Counted from the first letter of the stretch, positions 36,985 to 46,707 are shown. The stretch is DNA of 64,000 nucleotides from Acinetobacter bohemicus ANC 3994 (GCF_000367925.1 NZ_KB849167.1:104001-168000); one strand, 5' to 3'. Notes: generated by a model not told the origin, from the letters alone. A program made the numbers and translations.

Positions 36985-38087
36985 GATGGTGCTCCTGCCT
37001 GAATTTTCACAGTACGGTTTTCACGGTCAATCGGCTGGATTTTTTGTTTTTCACGCAATAGATGCACACCACCAATCACCACATAATCCGTAGCATTTAA
37101 ACCCGATAATACTGGCACGCTATCACGCCCATAAGCGCCTAAACTGACGGGTACTTTATGAATGCTCTGGTCTGGTTTCACCACCCAAACATAGGCTTGT
37201 TGACCATTGGCAGAAACACTCGATAATGGCACGCTCAAAACATTCTGTTGTATTTTATTAAAAAATACGCGTGCACTTTGCCCCAGTTGAATGGCAGCAT
37301 TGCCTTCACGCAAAGCCACTTTGACACTAAAGGTGCGCGATTGATCGGCTGCGGGTGAAATTTCACGCACATAGGCTGCAAATTTATCTTCAGGTTTTGA
37401 CCATAAAGTAATCCATGCCGTTTGACCGACTTTAATCTCTGCAATGGCTTGTTCAGGCACACCAATCACCACGTCACGATCCCCGGCAATCGCCACTTGA
37501 TAAGCAGCTTGTCCGGCAGCAATCACCTGTCCGACTTCAATATTTCGTGCGGTAATCACGCCATTTTTATTTGCCAGCAATTGGTTATAACCGGTTTGAT
37601 TACGACTGACTTCATAATTGGATTGCGCTTGCTTTAAGGCCGACAGAGCTGATTTATATTGATTATCTACTGCATCGTATTGCGAACGGCTGACCGCATT
37701 AATAGGCAGCAATTGCTTAAAGCGTTTCAGTTCATCTTCTGCATTTTTTGCCGCAGATTGAGCATTTTCCAGTTGAGCATTCGCCGCATTGAGTTGTAGT
37801 TGTGCATCCTGAACATCCAGTTTTGCCAGCACTTGCCCAACCTTGACTTGATCACCAACATCGACATAACGTTCAACAATTTGTCCCCCCACCCGAAACG
37901 CTAAAGCGGTTTGTTGGCGTGCTTGTACATCTCCGGCATAGCTTTTTTGTTCGTTATGGGTACTATTGGGCTGAGTCACCATGACAAATGGGACGGATTC
38001 TGTTTCGGCTACATCCTTGCTGCATCCCCATAAGGTCACACTGCAAACGATGATCATACTGGCAACAACGGTCTTACTTATGCTCAT
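36981..38087 (-). CDS. RND efflux periplasmic adaptor (membrane fusion lipoprotein)
   Basis: This is a 368-aa HlyD/AcrA-family adaptor with a lipoprotein signal (SVTLWGC, Cys about residue 22). The order is the usual one: lipoyl half-motif (GDVQARQQTALAFRVGGQIV), alpha-helical hairpin (residues 100-160), second lipoyl half, then beta-barrel and membrane-proximal domains. It couples the RND protein to an outer-membrane channel. It is the first gene of the leftward efflux operon and is divergent from a TetR repressor with operator-like palindromes in between. Confidence 0.92.
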   Translation of the reverse strand: MSISKTVVASMIIVCSVTLWGCSKDVAETESVPFVMVTQPNSTHNEQKSYAGDVQARQQTALAFRVGGQIVERYVDVGDQVKVGQVLAKLDVQDAQLQLNAANAQLENAQSAAKNAEDELKRFKQLLPINAVSRSQYDAVDNQYKSALSALKQAQSNYEVSRNQTGYNQLLANKNGVITARNIEVGQVIAAGQAAYQVAIAGDRDVVIGVPEQAIAEIKVGQTAWITLWSKPEDKFAAYVREISPAADQSRTFSVKVALREGNAAIQLGQSARVFFNKIQQNVLSVPLSSVSANGQQAYVWVVKPDQSIHKVPVSLGAYGRDSVPVLSGLNATDYVVIGGVHLLREKQKIQPIDRENRTVKIQAGAPS

Positions 38088-38154
38088 GAAGTTCGCTCTT
38101 ATTTAAAAATGATTTTTAAGGCAAAATAAGGAGTATCTTAAATTGATTATTTTT

Positions 38155-38184
38155 TAATTAATATACCCATCGGTACATTAATTA
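38155..38184. promoter_or_regulatory. candidate TetR operator 1 (30-bp inverted repeat)
   Basis: TAATTAATATACC and GGTACATTAATTA are inverted repeats, 12 of 13 matching, around CATC. The core is TACC-N4-GGTA. It lies midway between the efflux operon and the tetR-like gene, the expected place for an autoregulated repressor site. Confidence 0.7.
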
Positions 38185-38191
38185 TAACTTG

Positions 38192-38211
38192 AAGGTCAAA
38201 TCAATGACCTT
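38192..38211. promoter_or_regulatory. candidate TetR operator 2
   Basis: AAGGTCA-AATCAA-TGACCTT is a perfect 7-bp inverted repeat just 5' of the tetR-like gene. It may be a second repressor site or belong to another regulator. Confidence 0.5.
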
Positions 38212-38235
38212 TCTTGATTTTTTTTGGAAAAAATT

Positions 38236-38859
38236 GTGCAAACACATGTCGGTCGCCCGAAAGACTTAGAAAAACGTCAGCAAATTTTAACTGCGGCAAA
38301 ATGCGTATTTTTAAAATGTGGTTATCATGGCTCAAGCATGAATCAAATTGCGCAAGAAGCAGGGGTCACTAAACTGACCATCTACAATCACTTTCAAGAT
38401 AAAGCCAATTTATTTACCTGTGCAATTGAAAAAACCTGCGAAGAATCCATCAGCACGCGCCCAGTAACATTATCTGCGGACAGTGATTTTAAAAAAGAAT
38501 TTACACAAATCTGTGCATTAGCACTGAATATTGTCAATTTACCCGAAGCGATTAAATTAGAACTGTTATTACTGGAACTAGCGGCTGAACAAAATCCACT
38601 GGCACAAAAATTTTACGATGCATCCCATCTTCGCATGAATGCAATCTGGGAAGACTTTTTTCAACAAGCGATTACGCTCGGTTTTATTCGCACTGAAAAC
38701 TTAAAAACCCTCACTTTGCTGATTTTATCGTTATTACTCGGGATGCGTCATCATGAAGTCCTGCTGGGTATTCGTGCCGTTCCGACTCTAGACGAAAAAC
38801 AGCAGATTATTTTCGCCAGTATTGATCTATTTCTGATGAAATATAGTACGGCGCAGTAA
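38236..38859 (+). CDS. TetR-family repressor of the adjacent efflux operon
   Basis: This is a TetR regulator of about 207 aa. The helix-turn-helix reads SSMNQIAQEAGVTKLTIYNH (residues 33-52), followed by FQDKANLF. The C-terminal ligand domain (residues 70-200) is helical, with Cys at several positions. No ATG is available at the 5' end. TTG at 38224 and GTG at 38236 are possible starts, and I prefer GTG because GGA sits 8 bp before it. It is divergent from the RND genes and very probably represses them. Confidence 0.85.
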   Translation: MQTHVGRPKDLEKRQQILTAAKCVFLKCGYHGSSMNQIAQEAGVTKLTIYNHFQDKANLFTCAIEKTCEESISTRPVTLSADSDFKKEFTQICALALNIVNLPEAIKLELLLLELAAEQNPLAQKFYDASHLRMNAIWEDFFQQAITLGFIRTENLKTLTLLILSLLLGMRHHEVLLGIRAVPTLDEKQQIIFASIDLFLMKYSTAQ

Positions 38860-39018
38860 TATTAAGATTCTAAATAACGCAATAGAACAGGTTCAGGCAT
38901 ACTCATAGCAGTAGATTGCGGATTAATTCAGCAAAATGTGCCCTACTTTTGTCTGCCCCTACTAGGAATGTAGGCATTTCACGATATAGTCGAAAGAACA
39001 AGAATCGGAGAGTGAAAA

Positions 39019-41703
39019 ATGATTCAACAAATTGATGCTCCACTGCGTGAAGATGTACGCTTACTGGGTAATCTTTTGGGGGAAACCTTAAAGGAACATG
39101 CAGGACAAGATTTGTTTAATCAGGTCGAACAAATTCGTGCGCTGTCAAAGGGCGCTCGGGATGGTCAGGTTGAAGCAGAAAAACAACTGGAACAGCTGTT
39201 CTTTAGTTTAGAAGATGATGAAATTCTGCCGCTCACGCGTGCCTTTACCCATTTTCTGAATTTTGCCAATATTGCCGAACAATACAATGTGGTTCGCAGT
39301 CGGCGTAAAAGTGAATTTGATGAACATGCACCATCACCCAATCCACTCGATCATCTGTTCCAAAAATTCAAAGACCATGACATTTCATCAGATACGCTCT
39401 TTCAGCAAATTTGTGAACTGAACATTGAATTGGTACTGACTGCGCATCCCACTGAAGTTAGCCGTCGCACCTTAATTCAAAAATATGATGGCATTAATGA
39501 GTGCCTGTTTAAAGCAGATCAACAAAAACTCACGCCGCGCGAACGTAAAGCAATCTTAGAAGAATTAAAACAACTGGTTTGTTCTGCATGGCAAACCGAT
39601 GAGATTCGTCAACATCGTCCAACGCCTGTCGATGAAGCAAAATGGGGCTTTACCACCATAGAACAAACGCTGTGGAATGCGGTGCCCAAGTTTATTCGTG
39701 AACTGGATGAAATGGTGCAAGACCACTGCGGTCAACGTTTACCTTTGACTATTGCACCGATTCGGTTTGCCTCTTGGATGGGCGGTGACCGTGATGGTAA
39801 CCCGAATGTGACCCATAACATTACCCAAGAAGTGCTTTGGCTGTCACGCTGGAAAGCAGCGGATTTGTACTTACGTGACATTGAAGCTTTACGTTGGGAA
39901 CTGTCGATTCAAAACTGTAGCGATGAATTGATACAGGCACTGGGACACAAACACCCTGAACCGTACCGTGAGTATTTACGTGATACGCGCGAACGCTTAA
40001 AAGCCACGCACTACTGGTTGGCGCAAAAACTGCAAGGACTTGAGGCCGATGACAGTTTGGTCATCAAAAGCAAAGATGAATTATTACAGCCTTTATTACT
40101 CTGCTACCGTTCATTAATTGCCAGTAACTTGCCTGAAATTGCCAATGGCAAACTGCTCGATTTTATTCATCGGGTCAATTGTTTTGGCATTGAACTGCTC
40201 AAACTGGATATTCGTCAGGAGTCGGGTCGTCATCGCCAAGCGATTTCAGCCATTACCGAATATTTAGGTTTAGGCAATTTTGAAACATGGACCGAACAAG
40301 CGCGCCAGAATTTCTTATTGCAAGAATTACAAAGCAAACGTCCATTACTGCCGAAACATTTAAATGAGCCAAAACAAAGCCTGATTGAACATCCCGATGT
40401 GCAAGAAGTGTTTGCCACCATGCGCACTTTGGCCGAACAGCCTGAAGAAAGTTTAGGCGCCTATATTATTTCCATGGCGGAATATCCAAGTGATGTTTTG
40501 GCGGTGTTATTGCTACAAAAAGAAGCCGGCATTAAACATCCACTTCGCGTTGTGCCTTTGTTTGAAACCCTAAAAGACTTAGATGGCGCAGCCGACACCA
40601 TGAACACCTTGTTCAATATGCATTGGTACAAACAGCATATTCAAGGCAAACATGAAGTCATGATTGGCTACTCAGACTCGGCCAAAGACGCGGGCTTTAT
40701 GTCGGCCAACTGGGCGCAATATCGTGCACAGGAAGAACTTACCGCTGTAGCGCAAAAACATGCGGTACAATTGACCCTGTTTCATGGTCGCGGCGGGTCG
40801 ATTAGTCGCGGCGGTGCACCAACTCAACAGGCGTTATTTTCCCAGCCGCCGGGGTCTATTTCCGGTGCGATTCGCGTCACCGAACAAGGCGAAATGATTC
40901 GCTTTAAGTTTGGACTTGAAGGCATTGCACTGCAAAATTTAGAAATTTATACCGCAGCGACTTTGGAAGCGACCTTACTGCCGCCACCGGTGCCTAAAGA
41001 TGAATGGCGTGACTTGATGCATCGCATGACCGATTTATCGGTACAGGTGTATCGTGAAACCGTACGTGAAAATCCACATTTTGTAAAATACCTGCGTACC
41101 GTCACCCCTGAACTTGAATTACAAATGTTACCGCTCGGTTCGCGCCCAGCCAAACGCAAAGTCAGTGGCGGGATTGAATCCTTACGTGCCATTCCTTGGG
41201 TTTTTGCTTGGACACAAATTCGCTTAATGCTGCCGGCTTGGCTCGGGACAGGTGCAGCGATTAATCAAGTACTTGATCAAGGGCAAAAACCCTTGCTTGA
41301 TGAAATGTTGCAACAATGGCCCTATTTCCAAACCCTAATTGATATGTTGGAAATGGTATTGTCTAAAGCCGATAGTCATGTTGCCTTATATTACGAATCG
41401 CATTTAACAGATGATGAAGATTTAAAAATATTGGGCGAACAACTGCGTCAACGCTTAAAAGATGCCGTACAAACCTTATTGGCATTAAAAGGCGAATCGC
41501 AACTGCTCAGTAGCAATGATGTACTGGATCAATCCATGAAAGTGCGCAAACCTTATTTGCTACCGCTACATTTATTGCAAGCTGAACTGATGAAACGTCG
41601 TCGTCGCTATTTGGCAGAACGTCAGGCAGAACATACCCCTGTCGATCACGCACTGATGGTCAGCATTGCCGGAATTGCAGCAGGATTACGTAATACCGGT
41701 TAA
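39019..41703 (+). CDS. ppc: phosphoenolpyruvate carboxylase
   Basis: Ppc is an 894-aa anaplerotic enzyme making oxaloacetate from PEP and bicarbonate. Catalytic His is in LVLTAHPTEVSRRTL (about residue 148). GYSDSAKDAGFMSANWAQ (about 552) and the glycine loop FHGRGGSISRGGAPTQQ (about 592) are intact, as is the C-terminal IAAGLRNTG end. The length is normal for gammaproteobacteria. GGAGAG precedes the ATG. Confidence 0.97.
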   Translation: MIQQIDAPLREDVRLLGNLLGETLKEHAGQDLFNQVEQIRALSKGARDGQVEAEKQLEQLFFSLEDDEILPLTRAFTHFLNFANIAEQYNVVRSRRKSEFDEHAPSPNPLDHLFQKFKDHDISSDTLFQQICELNIELVLTAHPTEVSRRTLIQKYDGINECLFKADQQKLTPRERKAILEELKQLVCSAWQTDEIRQHRPTPVDEAKWGFTTIEQTLWNAVPKFIRELDEMVQDHCGQRLPLTIAPIRFASWMGGDRDGNPNVTHNITQEVLWLSRWKAADLYLRDIEALRWELSIQNCSDELIQALGHKHPEPYREYLRDTRERLKATHYWLAQKLQGLEADDSLVIKSKDELLQPLLLCYRSLIASNLPEIANGKLLDFIHRVNCFGIELLKLDIRQESGRHRQAISAITEYLGLGNFETWTEQARQNFLLQELQSKRPLLPKHLNEPKQSLIEHPDVQEVFATMRTLAEQPEESLGAYIISMAEYPSDVLAVLLLQKEAGIKHPLRVVPLFETLKDLDGAADTMNTLFNMHWYKQHIQGKHEVMIGYSDSAKDAGFMSANWAQYRAQEELTAVAQKHAVQLTLFHGRGGSISRGGAPTQQALFSQPPGSISGAIRVTEQGEMIRFKFGLEGIALQNLEIYTAATLEATLLPPPVPKDEWRDLMHRMTDLSVQVYRETVRENPHFVKYLRTVTPELELQMLPLGSRPAKRKVSGGIESLRAIPWVFAWTQIRLMLPAWLGTGAAINQVLDQGQKPLLDEMLQQWPYFQTLIDMLEMVLSKADSHVALYYESHLTDDEDLKILGEQLRQRLKDAVQTLLALKGESQLLSSNDVLDQSMKVRKPYLLPLHLLQAELMKRRRRYLAERQAEHTPVDHALMVSIAGIAAGLRNTG

Positions 41704-41727
41704 GCCTTCAAAGCTCTCTAACTCAGA

Positions 41728-41754
41728 AAAGCACATCTTTGGATGTGCTTTTTA
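41728..41754 (+). terminator. rho-independent terminator after ppc
   Basis: AAAGCACATC / GATGTGCTTT with loop TTTG, followed by T. Confidence 0.88.
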
Positions 41755-41883
41755 TCTTTCAGTAGCAATTGGCAAAATAAATCATCTTTTTTGATAAACA
41801 TCATAAAAAAAATTATTCATTATTCCAACGCAAGTCAGCCAAATTAATTGCATGATTTAACTTTAATTTTAAGTAAAAAAACA

Positions 41884-41899
41884 TTTACCAATTGGTAAA
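41884..41899. promoter_or_regulatory. perfect 16-bp palindrome, RutR-like operator
   Basis: TTTACCAATTGGTAAA is its own reverse complement and lies 111 bp upstream of the uracil/xanthine permease start. It differs from the RutR consensus TTGACCANNTGGTCAA at only one position in each half. RutR is the uracil/thymine-responsive TetR repressor, so control of a pyrimidine permease fits. The rest of the 41755-42009 gap is AT-rich with no gene. Confidence 0.6.
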
Positions 41900-42009
41900 A
41901 TACCTAAAAAAGTCAGCAGATTAATTTTAATAAAAGTAGAGTGGCATAGCTTAAATCTTACAAAAACAAGAGTATGATGTGCTCAATTTGTTTTTAGAGT
42001 GCTCATTTT

Positions 42010-43311
42010 ATGTCCAATTGGTTCCCCAACTGGCGCCCATATGAAGGCAGTATCGATGCCCGTCCTGTAGGTACAAATGAATACCTCCCTCCTGCACAAA
42101 GCGTTGTGTTGGGCATACAGCATGCCTTTGCCATGTTTGGTGCAACAGTCCTTGCACCCTTCTTGATGGGTTTTGACCCCAATCTGGCCATTTTAATGTC
42201 AGGGATTTGTACCATCCTGTTTTTCTTGGTTACGGGTGGTCGTGTACCGAGTTATTTAGGTTCCAGTTTTGCCTTTATTGGCGTGGTGATTGCAGCCACC
42301 GGTTATGCGGCTTCAGGCACAGGCGCACCAAATGCCAATATTGCTTTAGCTGCTGGCGGCATCATGGCGTGTGGCGTGTTATATGCCATTTTTGGTTTTA
42401 TTGTCATGGCCACAGGCACCAACTGGATTGAAAAACTCATGCCTCCAGTGGTTACGGGTGCAGTGGTCATGATTATCGGTTTAAACCTTGCACCTGTAAC
42501 GGTTAAAGGTGTGGCTGGTAATAACTTTAATATGTGGATGTCACTGGTCACTGTACTGTGTATGGGGTCAATTGCCGTATTCAGCAAAGGTTTATTACAG
42601 CGCCTGTTATTATTGGTTGGGTTATTGCTTGCTTACTTGATCTATTACATTGTTGCAAATGTCATGGGGTATGGTAGCGCCATTAATTTCACCCCGATTC
42701 AACAAGCGTCATGGTTTGGTGTTCCCACTTTCCATTCACCTGTATTTGATTTTAATGCCATGCTGATTATTGCGCCGATTGCATTAATTTTAGTGGCTGA
42801 AAATTTAGGCCATATTAAAGCAGTCAGTGCCATGACTGGTGAAAATCTGGATCCACAGATTGGTAAAGCCTTCGTGGCCGATGGTATTGCAACCACCTTA
42901 TCTGGTGGTGTCGGTGCGCCGGGTATGACGACTTATGGTGAAAATATTGGTGTCATGGCAGTGACCCGTGTGTATTCCACCATTGTCTTTGTGATTGCTG
43001 GTGTATTCGCAATTTTCTTAGGTCTTTCACCAAAATTTGGTGCGGTGATTCACACCATTCCAACCGCAATTTTAACCGGTGCTTCAATTGTGGTCTTCGG
43101 TTTAATTACCATTGCCGGTGCGAAAATCTGGATTGAAAATAAAGTCGATTTCTCAAAAAACAAAAATTTAATGGTGGCTGCGGTAACCATTATTTTAGGT
43201 ACGGGTGACTTTGCCCTGCAATTTGGTAACTTCAACCTTGGTGGTATTGGTACGGCAACTTTTGCAGCACTCATTCTAAACTGGTTCTTTAGCTTGGCCG
43301 ATAAATCATAA
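42010..43311 (+). CDS. uraA: NCS2 family nucleobase:cation symporter (UraA/RutG type)
   Basis: This is a 433-aa permease with about 14 hydrophobic segments. The NCS2 family is evident from QHAFAMFGATVLAPFLMGFD (residues 37-56), TGGRVPSYLGSSFAFIG, and the substrate-binding Glu residues in VAENLGHIKAV (about residue 262) and TTYGENIGVMAVTRVYS (about 310). It is predicted to import uracil with protons, and a xanthine or RutG-like role is the main alternative. The RutR-like palindrome upstream favours pyrimidine uptake. Confidence 0.87.
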   Translation: MSNWFPNWRPYEGSIDARPVGTNEYLPPAQSVVLGIQHAFAMFGATVLAPFLMGFDPNLAILMSGICTILFFLVTGGRVPSYLGSSFAFIGVVIAATGYAASGTGAPNANIALAAGGIMACGVLYAIFGFIVMATGTNWIEKLMPPVVTGAVVMIIGLNLAPVTVKGVAGNNFNMWMSLVTVLCMGSIAVFSKGLLQRLLLLVGLLLAYLIYYIVANVMGYGSAINFTPIQQASWFGVPTFHSPVFDFNAMLIIAPIALILVAENLGHIKAVSAMTGENLDPQIGKAFVADGIATTLSGGVGAPGMTTYGENIGVMAVTRVYSTIVFVIAGVFAIFLGLSPKFGAVIHTIPTAILTGASIVVFGLITIAGAKIWIENKVDFSKNKNLMVAAVTIILGTGDFALQFGNFNLGGIGTATFAALILNWFFSLADKS

Positions 43312-43329
43312 CGATAAATCTCCATTTTT

Positions 43330-43355
43330 AGGCAGCCGACAGGCTGCTTTTTTTA
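43330..43355 (+). terminator. rho-independent terminator after the permease
   Basis: GCAGCC-GACA-GGCTGC followed by T7. Confidence 0.88.
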
Positions 43356-43415
43356 TGTTTGATCTTGAGCAAATTTGAGTATGATGAGATCAATTTCACT
43401 GAGATAACACAGCGC

Positions 43416-44318
43416 ATGCGCCTCGACTTTTTTGACCTGCAACTGTTCTTAAATATTGTCGACACAGGCAGTCTCACCAAAGGTGCTGAGCGCTCGGCTC
43501 TTTCTGTACAAGCCGCCAGTGAACGGATTAAAAAACTCGAACAACAGTTTTTGGTCAATTTATTTACTCGCCATGCCTCTGGGGTCAAGTTGACCATTGC
43601 AGGACAAACTTTTGCCGAACAGGCGCAGTTAATGATCCAGCAAAGTCATCAGTTACAACAGGTTATGGCAGTGTATGCCGAAGGCATACCTTCACAAATC
43701 ACCCTGTGGTGCAATTCATCTGCCCAAAGTGAATATCTGCCTTTATTATTACCGCCCTATCTGGTCGAAAATCCGAATATACAGATTGATTTAAAAGAAG
43801 CGGAAAGCAATGACATTATTCAAAGCTTAGACAAAGGCACGGCGCAATTGGGCTTAATCTCAAGCTTTTTTAATTCAGAACATTTACAAACTTTAGAATT
43901 TAGCGATGACCCCTTAGTGTTAATTTGCCCCATCCAACATGAATTAAAGCACAAAACCCAGTTGCCACTGGCAGAGGTGATCCATTATCCCTTTGTCGGT
44001 TTAATGCCCTATCACTCCCTCCAACAATCCATTGAAACCCAAGCCAAATTATTAGGTTATGCCATTCAGTATCGTTTACGCTTACCCAATTTTGCCGCAA
44101 TTGCACAAGTGGTTGCCAATGGTGTCGGCATTGCCATTATCCCGAAACGGGCAGCACACCGTTTAAATTCTACTTACCCATTACATCACATTGAATTAAC
44201 CGGAGAATGGGCGAACCGGAAGCTGTTATTGGCAGCAAAGAACTTTGACCAGCTGCCTATTGCCTATCAGCATTTCAGTCAGTTTTTACTGTCGAAAAAG
44301 TCTAAATCATCTATTTAG
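43416..44318 (+). CDS. LysR-family transcriptional regulator
   Basis: This is a 300-aa LysR regulator. The helix-turn-helix reads DLQLFLNIVDTGSLTKGAER then AASERIKKLEQQFLVNLFTR. The open frame starts at 43359, but the ATG at 43416 (MRLDFFDLQLF) gives the standard family N-terminus. The sulfite-exporter-like TauE gene lies 31 bp away and is convergent, so it is a plausible but unproven target. Confidence 0.88.
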   Translation: MRLDFFDLQLFLNIVDTGSLTKGAERSALSVQAASERIKKLEQQFLVNLFTRHASGVKLTIAGQTFAEQAQLMIQQSHQLQQVMAVYAEGIPSQITLWCNSSAQSEYLPLLLPPYLVENPNIQIDLKEAESNDIIQSLDKGTAQLGLISSFFNSEHLQTLEFSDDPLVLICPIQHELKHKTQLPLAEVIHYPFVGLMPYHSLQQSIETQAKLLGYAIQYRLRLPNFAAIAQVVANGVGIAIIPKRAAHRLNSTYPLHHIELTGEWANRKLLLAAKNFDQLPIAYQHFSQFLLSKKSKSSI

Positions 44319-44349
44319 ACGACTTGCTTAACTTTTTAGGCAGGCCGTT

Positions 44350-45087
44350 TTAAATCACGCCAAACTGATGCAGCACCATGTAGCCACCAAAAATGACCAA
44401 GCCACAAAAGAACACTTTACGGAATTTTTGCTCAGGAATACGATAACGGATTTTGGTTCCTAACCACATGCCCACGAGTGCAGGGAATAATGCAATCAAG
44501 GCCATTTTATAGTCGAATGACATAGCTTCGATGCGGTTTTGCTGTAAAAATACAGCCAAGCAAAGGGTTGAAACTGTAAAAGCCAAACCTAAAGATTGCA
44601 CCAGATCATCACGTTTTAAATGTAAGGATTGCAAAAAAGGCACCACGGGAATCACGATTACACCCGTTGCCACCGTTAATGCCCCTCCTAAATAGCCCAT
44701 CACAGGAGATAAGTATTTTTCATAGGGTGCCAAGTTGGGCATGTTTTTAGCAAATAGACCGTACAGACCATATAGCGTGAGCATACCTCCCAGCAAGGCT
44801 TCACTTTGGAATTCACCATGTCCTAAAGTCGGGAACACACTCCAGATCGAACCCACGATAATACCGATCAATAACGACCAGAAACGGCGAACCAATCGTA
44901 GAACATGCCCTTCTGCAAACAGTTGCCAGACATTGGTGACCATTGAAGGAACAATCAGTAAAGTTGCAGCTTGAAAAGGACTGATAAAAAGCGTGAGTAA
45001 GCCCATAGCAACAGCGGGTAAACCTAAACCAATGGTTCCTTTGATCATCCCTGCAAGCGCAAATACTCCAATTACAAACCCAACCAT
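44350..45087 (-). CDS. TauE/SafE family anion exporter-like permease
   Basis: This is a 245-aa membrane protein with about eight hydrophobic segments. The N-terminal GMIKGTIGLGLPAVAMGLL and the internal LGGALTVATGVIVIPVVPFL match the two repeated signature segments of the TauE/SafE (DUF81) family, which exports sulfite or organosulfonates. It is read leftward, convergent with the LysR gene. The substrate is unknown. Confidence 0.85.
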   Translation of the reverse strand: MVGFVIGVFALAGMIKGTIGLGLPAVAMGLLTLFISPFQAATLLIVPSMVTNVWQLFAEGHVLRLVRRFWSLLIGIIVGSIWSVFPTLGHGEFQSEALLGGMLTLYGLYGLFAKNMPNLAPYEKYLSPVMGYLGGALTVATGVIVIPVVPFLQSLHLKRDDLVQSLGLAFTVSTLCLAVFLQQNRIEAMSFDYKMALIALFPALVGMWLGTKIRYRIPEQKFRKVFFCGLVIFGGYMVLHQFGVI

Positions 45088-45247
45088 ATGCGCTGCACTC
45101 TTTAAACTGTGAACGCTATGCTAGATGAAGCGTGCTAAGAGGAAAATCATTGTTTTTGGAAGGCAGCTTCAATCTTTGCTTGAGGCTATCCGCCATATTT
45201 CTATATTTTGATGGTGAAAAAATTTACGCTCTTTTTACGTTACTGTT

Positions 45248-45278
45248 GAGATCAATATTTCTATACTTTTTTGATCTC
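45248..45278. promoter_or_regulatory. inverted repeat upstream of the glutamine-synthetase-like gene
   Basis: GAGATCAA and TTGATCTC form a perfect 8-bp inverted repeat separated by 15 bp. A possible -10 (TATACT) lies in the spacer. It sits 19 bp upstream of the chosen start and may be an operator. Confidence 0.4.
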
Positions 45279-45296
45279 TACAGCGATGTTAAAAAT

Positions 45297-46685
45297 ATGA
45301 ATATGCCGCTTTATCATCCAGCTTCAAGTTCAACCAATACGCTTTATTTGGAATCTAAAGATGCTGATCAATTCTTATTGGAAGTGGAGCAATATTTAAA
45401 GCAATACCCTGCGACCGAGCATATTGATATTTGCCTGCATGATTTAAATGGACATCTGCGTGGTAAAAGAATTGATATCAAAAGCCTGAAAAATCTCTCT
45501 AAAGGTTGTTATTTTCCGTTATCGGTTTACGCCATGAGTTTAGAAGGCAAAGTGATTGAAGAAAGTGGACTTGGAAAATATATTGGGGAACCAGACCAGC
45601 TTTGCTTACCCATTTTAGGCTCTTTACGTCCTTGCGCAAACCAATCTGAAAAACATGCGCAACTCTATTTAAGCATGAAATCTGACAATGGTGCAGACTG
45701 CAAATTTGAACCCAGAAATATCTTAAAAAGAATCCTGTTAAGCTTAAATCAAATGAATTATTTCCCCGTTATGGCAGGAGAAATCGAGTTTTATTTATAT
45801 ACCCAACCAAGCCATCCCGAACACAAAGCGGAGCAAACGCAATGTTTTGATGTCGATGCTCCCAACCGTTATCAAACGGTGTTAGAAAACATTGAAATCG
45901 AAGCTAAAAAACAAAATATCCAGATCACTGCCATTGTTGCAGAGAGTTCATCGGGTCAATTCGAAATTAACCTGCAACATCGTGCCGATATCTTAAAACT
46001 CTGTGATGAGATAATGGCTATTAAACGCATTGTGAAACAGAGTGCCAATATGCATGGTCTAAATGCCAGCTTTATGGCCAAACCCAATATGTCGAGTGCG
46101 GGTAGCGGCTTGCACTTTCACATGAGCCTTTTAAATCAATTTCAACAAAATATCTGTGCAACGGATGAGCTTAAAAAGCCCAATCAACGCATGGGGCAAG
46201 TGATTGCTGGTCTGCTTCAGTTAATGCCTGCATCGATGGCCATTCTGGCGCCGAATATTAATTCTTTTCGCCGCTTTCAATTTGCGCATCATGTGCCTTT
46301 AGAAGCCAATTGGGGCGTGAATAATCGCAATGTGGCTATTCGACTGCCCTGTGCAGATCCAGAAAATTGTCGTTTAGAATATCGGGTTGCAGGTGCCGAT
46401 GCGAATCCCTATTTATGTATTAGTGTGATCTTAATTGGTGTGTTACATGGCTTAACCCATGATGCACTTCAATTACCCAAAGCCAGCCATGAAATGAAAG
46501 CGCATGATGCAAGAACATTATTGCCCAATCATCAACTCGAAGCGTTAAAACGCTTTGAAAAAAATGCAGTACTTAAACAATATTTAGGTGCCGATTTTAT
46601 GCAATTATGGGTGGCTTGCAAAAAATATGAATACCAATTGGTCAGCAATACAATTACTGACTTAGAATTACAATGGGGACTGTAA
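45297..46685 (+). CDS. glutamine synthetase family ligase (PuuA-like)
   Basis: This is a 462-aa GlnA-fold ligase of the gamma-glutamylpolyamine synthetase branch. ATP/metal residues are in AGEIEFYLYTQ (about residue 161), SSSGQFEINLQHRAD and GSGLHFHMSLL. The glutamate-binding segment is VNNRNVAIRLPCADPENCR, followed by LEYRVAGADANPYLC. It has no adenylylation-type C-terminus, as expected for PuuA-like enzymes. It probably glutamylates an amine such as putrescine or ethanolamine. The ORF opens at 45132, but the ATG at 45297 gives the usual start. Confidence 0.87.
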   Translation: MNMPLYHPASSSTNTLYLESKDADQFLLEVEQYLKQYPATEHIDICLHDLNGHLRGKRIDIKSLKNLSKGCYFPLSVYAMSLEGKVIEESGLGKYIGEPDQLCLPILGSLRPCANQSEKHAQLYLSMKSDNGADCKFEPRNILKRILLSLNQMNYFPVMAGEIEFYLYTQPSHPEHKAEQTQCFDVDAPNRYQTVLENIEIEAKKQNIQITAIVAESSSGQFEINLQHRADILKLCDEIMAIKRIVKQSANMHGLNASFMAKPNMSSAGSGLHFHMSLLNQFQQNICATDELKKPNQRMGQVIAGLLQLMPASMAILAPNINSFRRFQFAHHVPLEANWGVNNRNVAIRLPCADPENCRLEYRVAGADANPYLCISVILIGVLHGLTHDALQLPKASHEMKAHDARTLLPNHQLEALKRFEKNAVLKQYLGADFMQLWVACKKYEYQLVSNTITDLELQWGL

Positions 46686-46707
46686 AAACGCGATTTCAAT
46701 AATCCGT

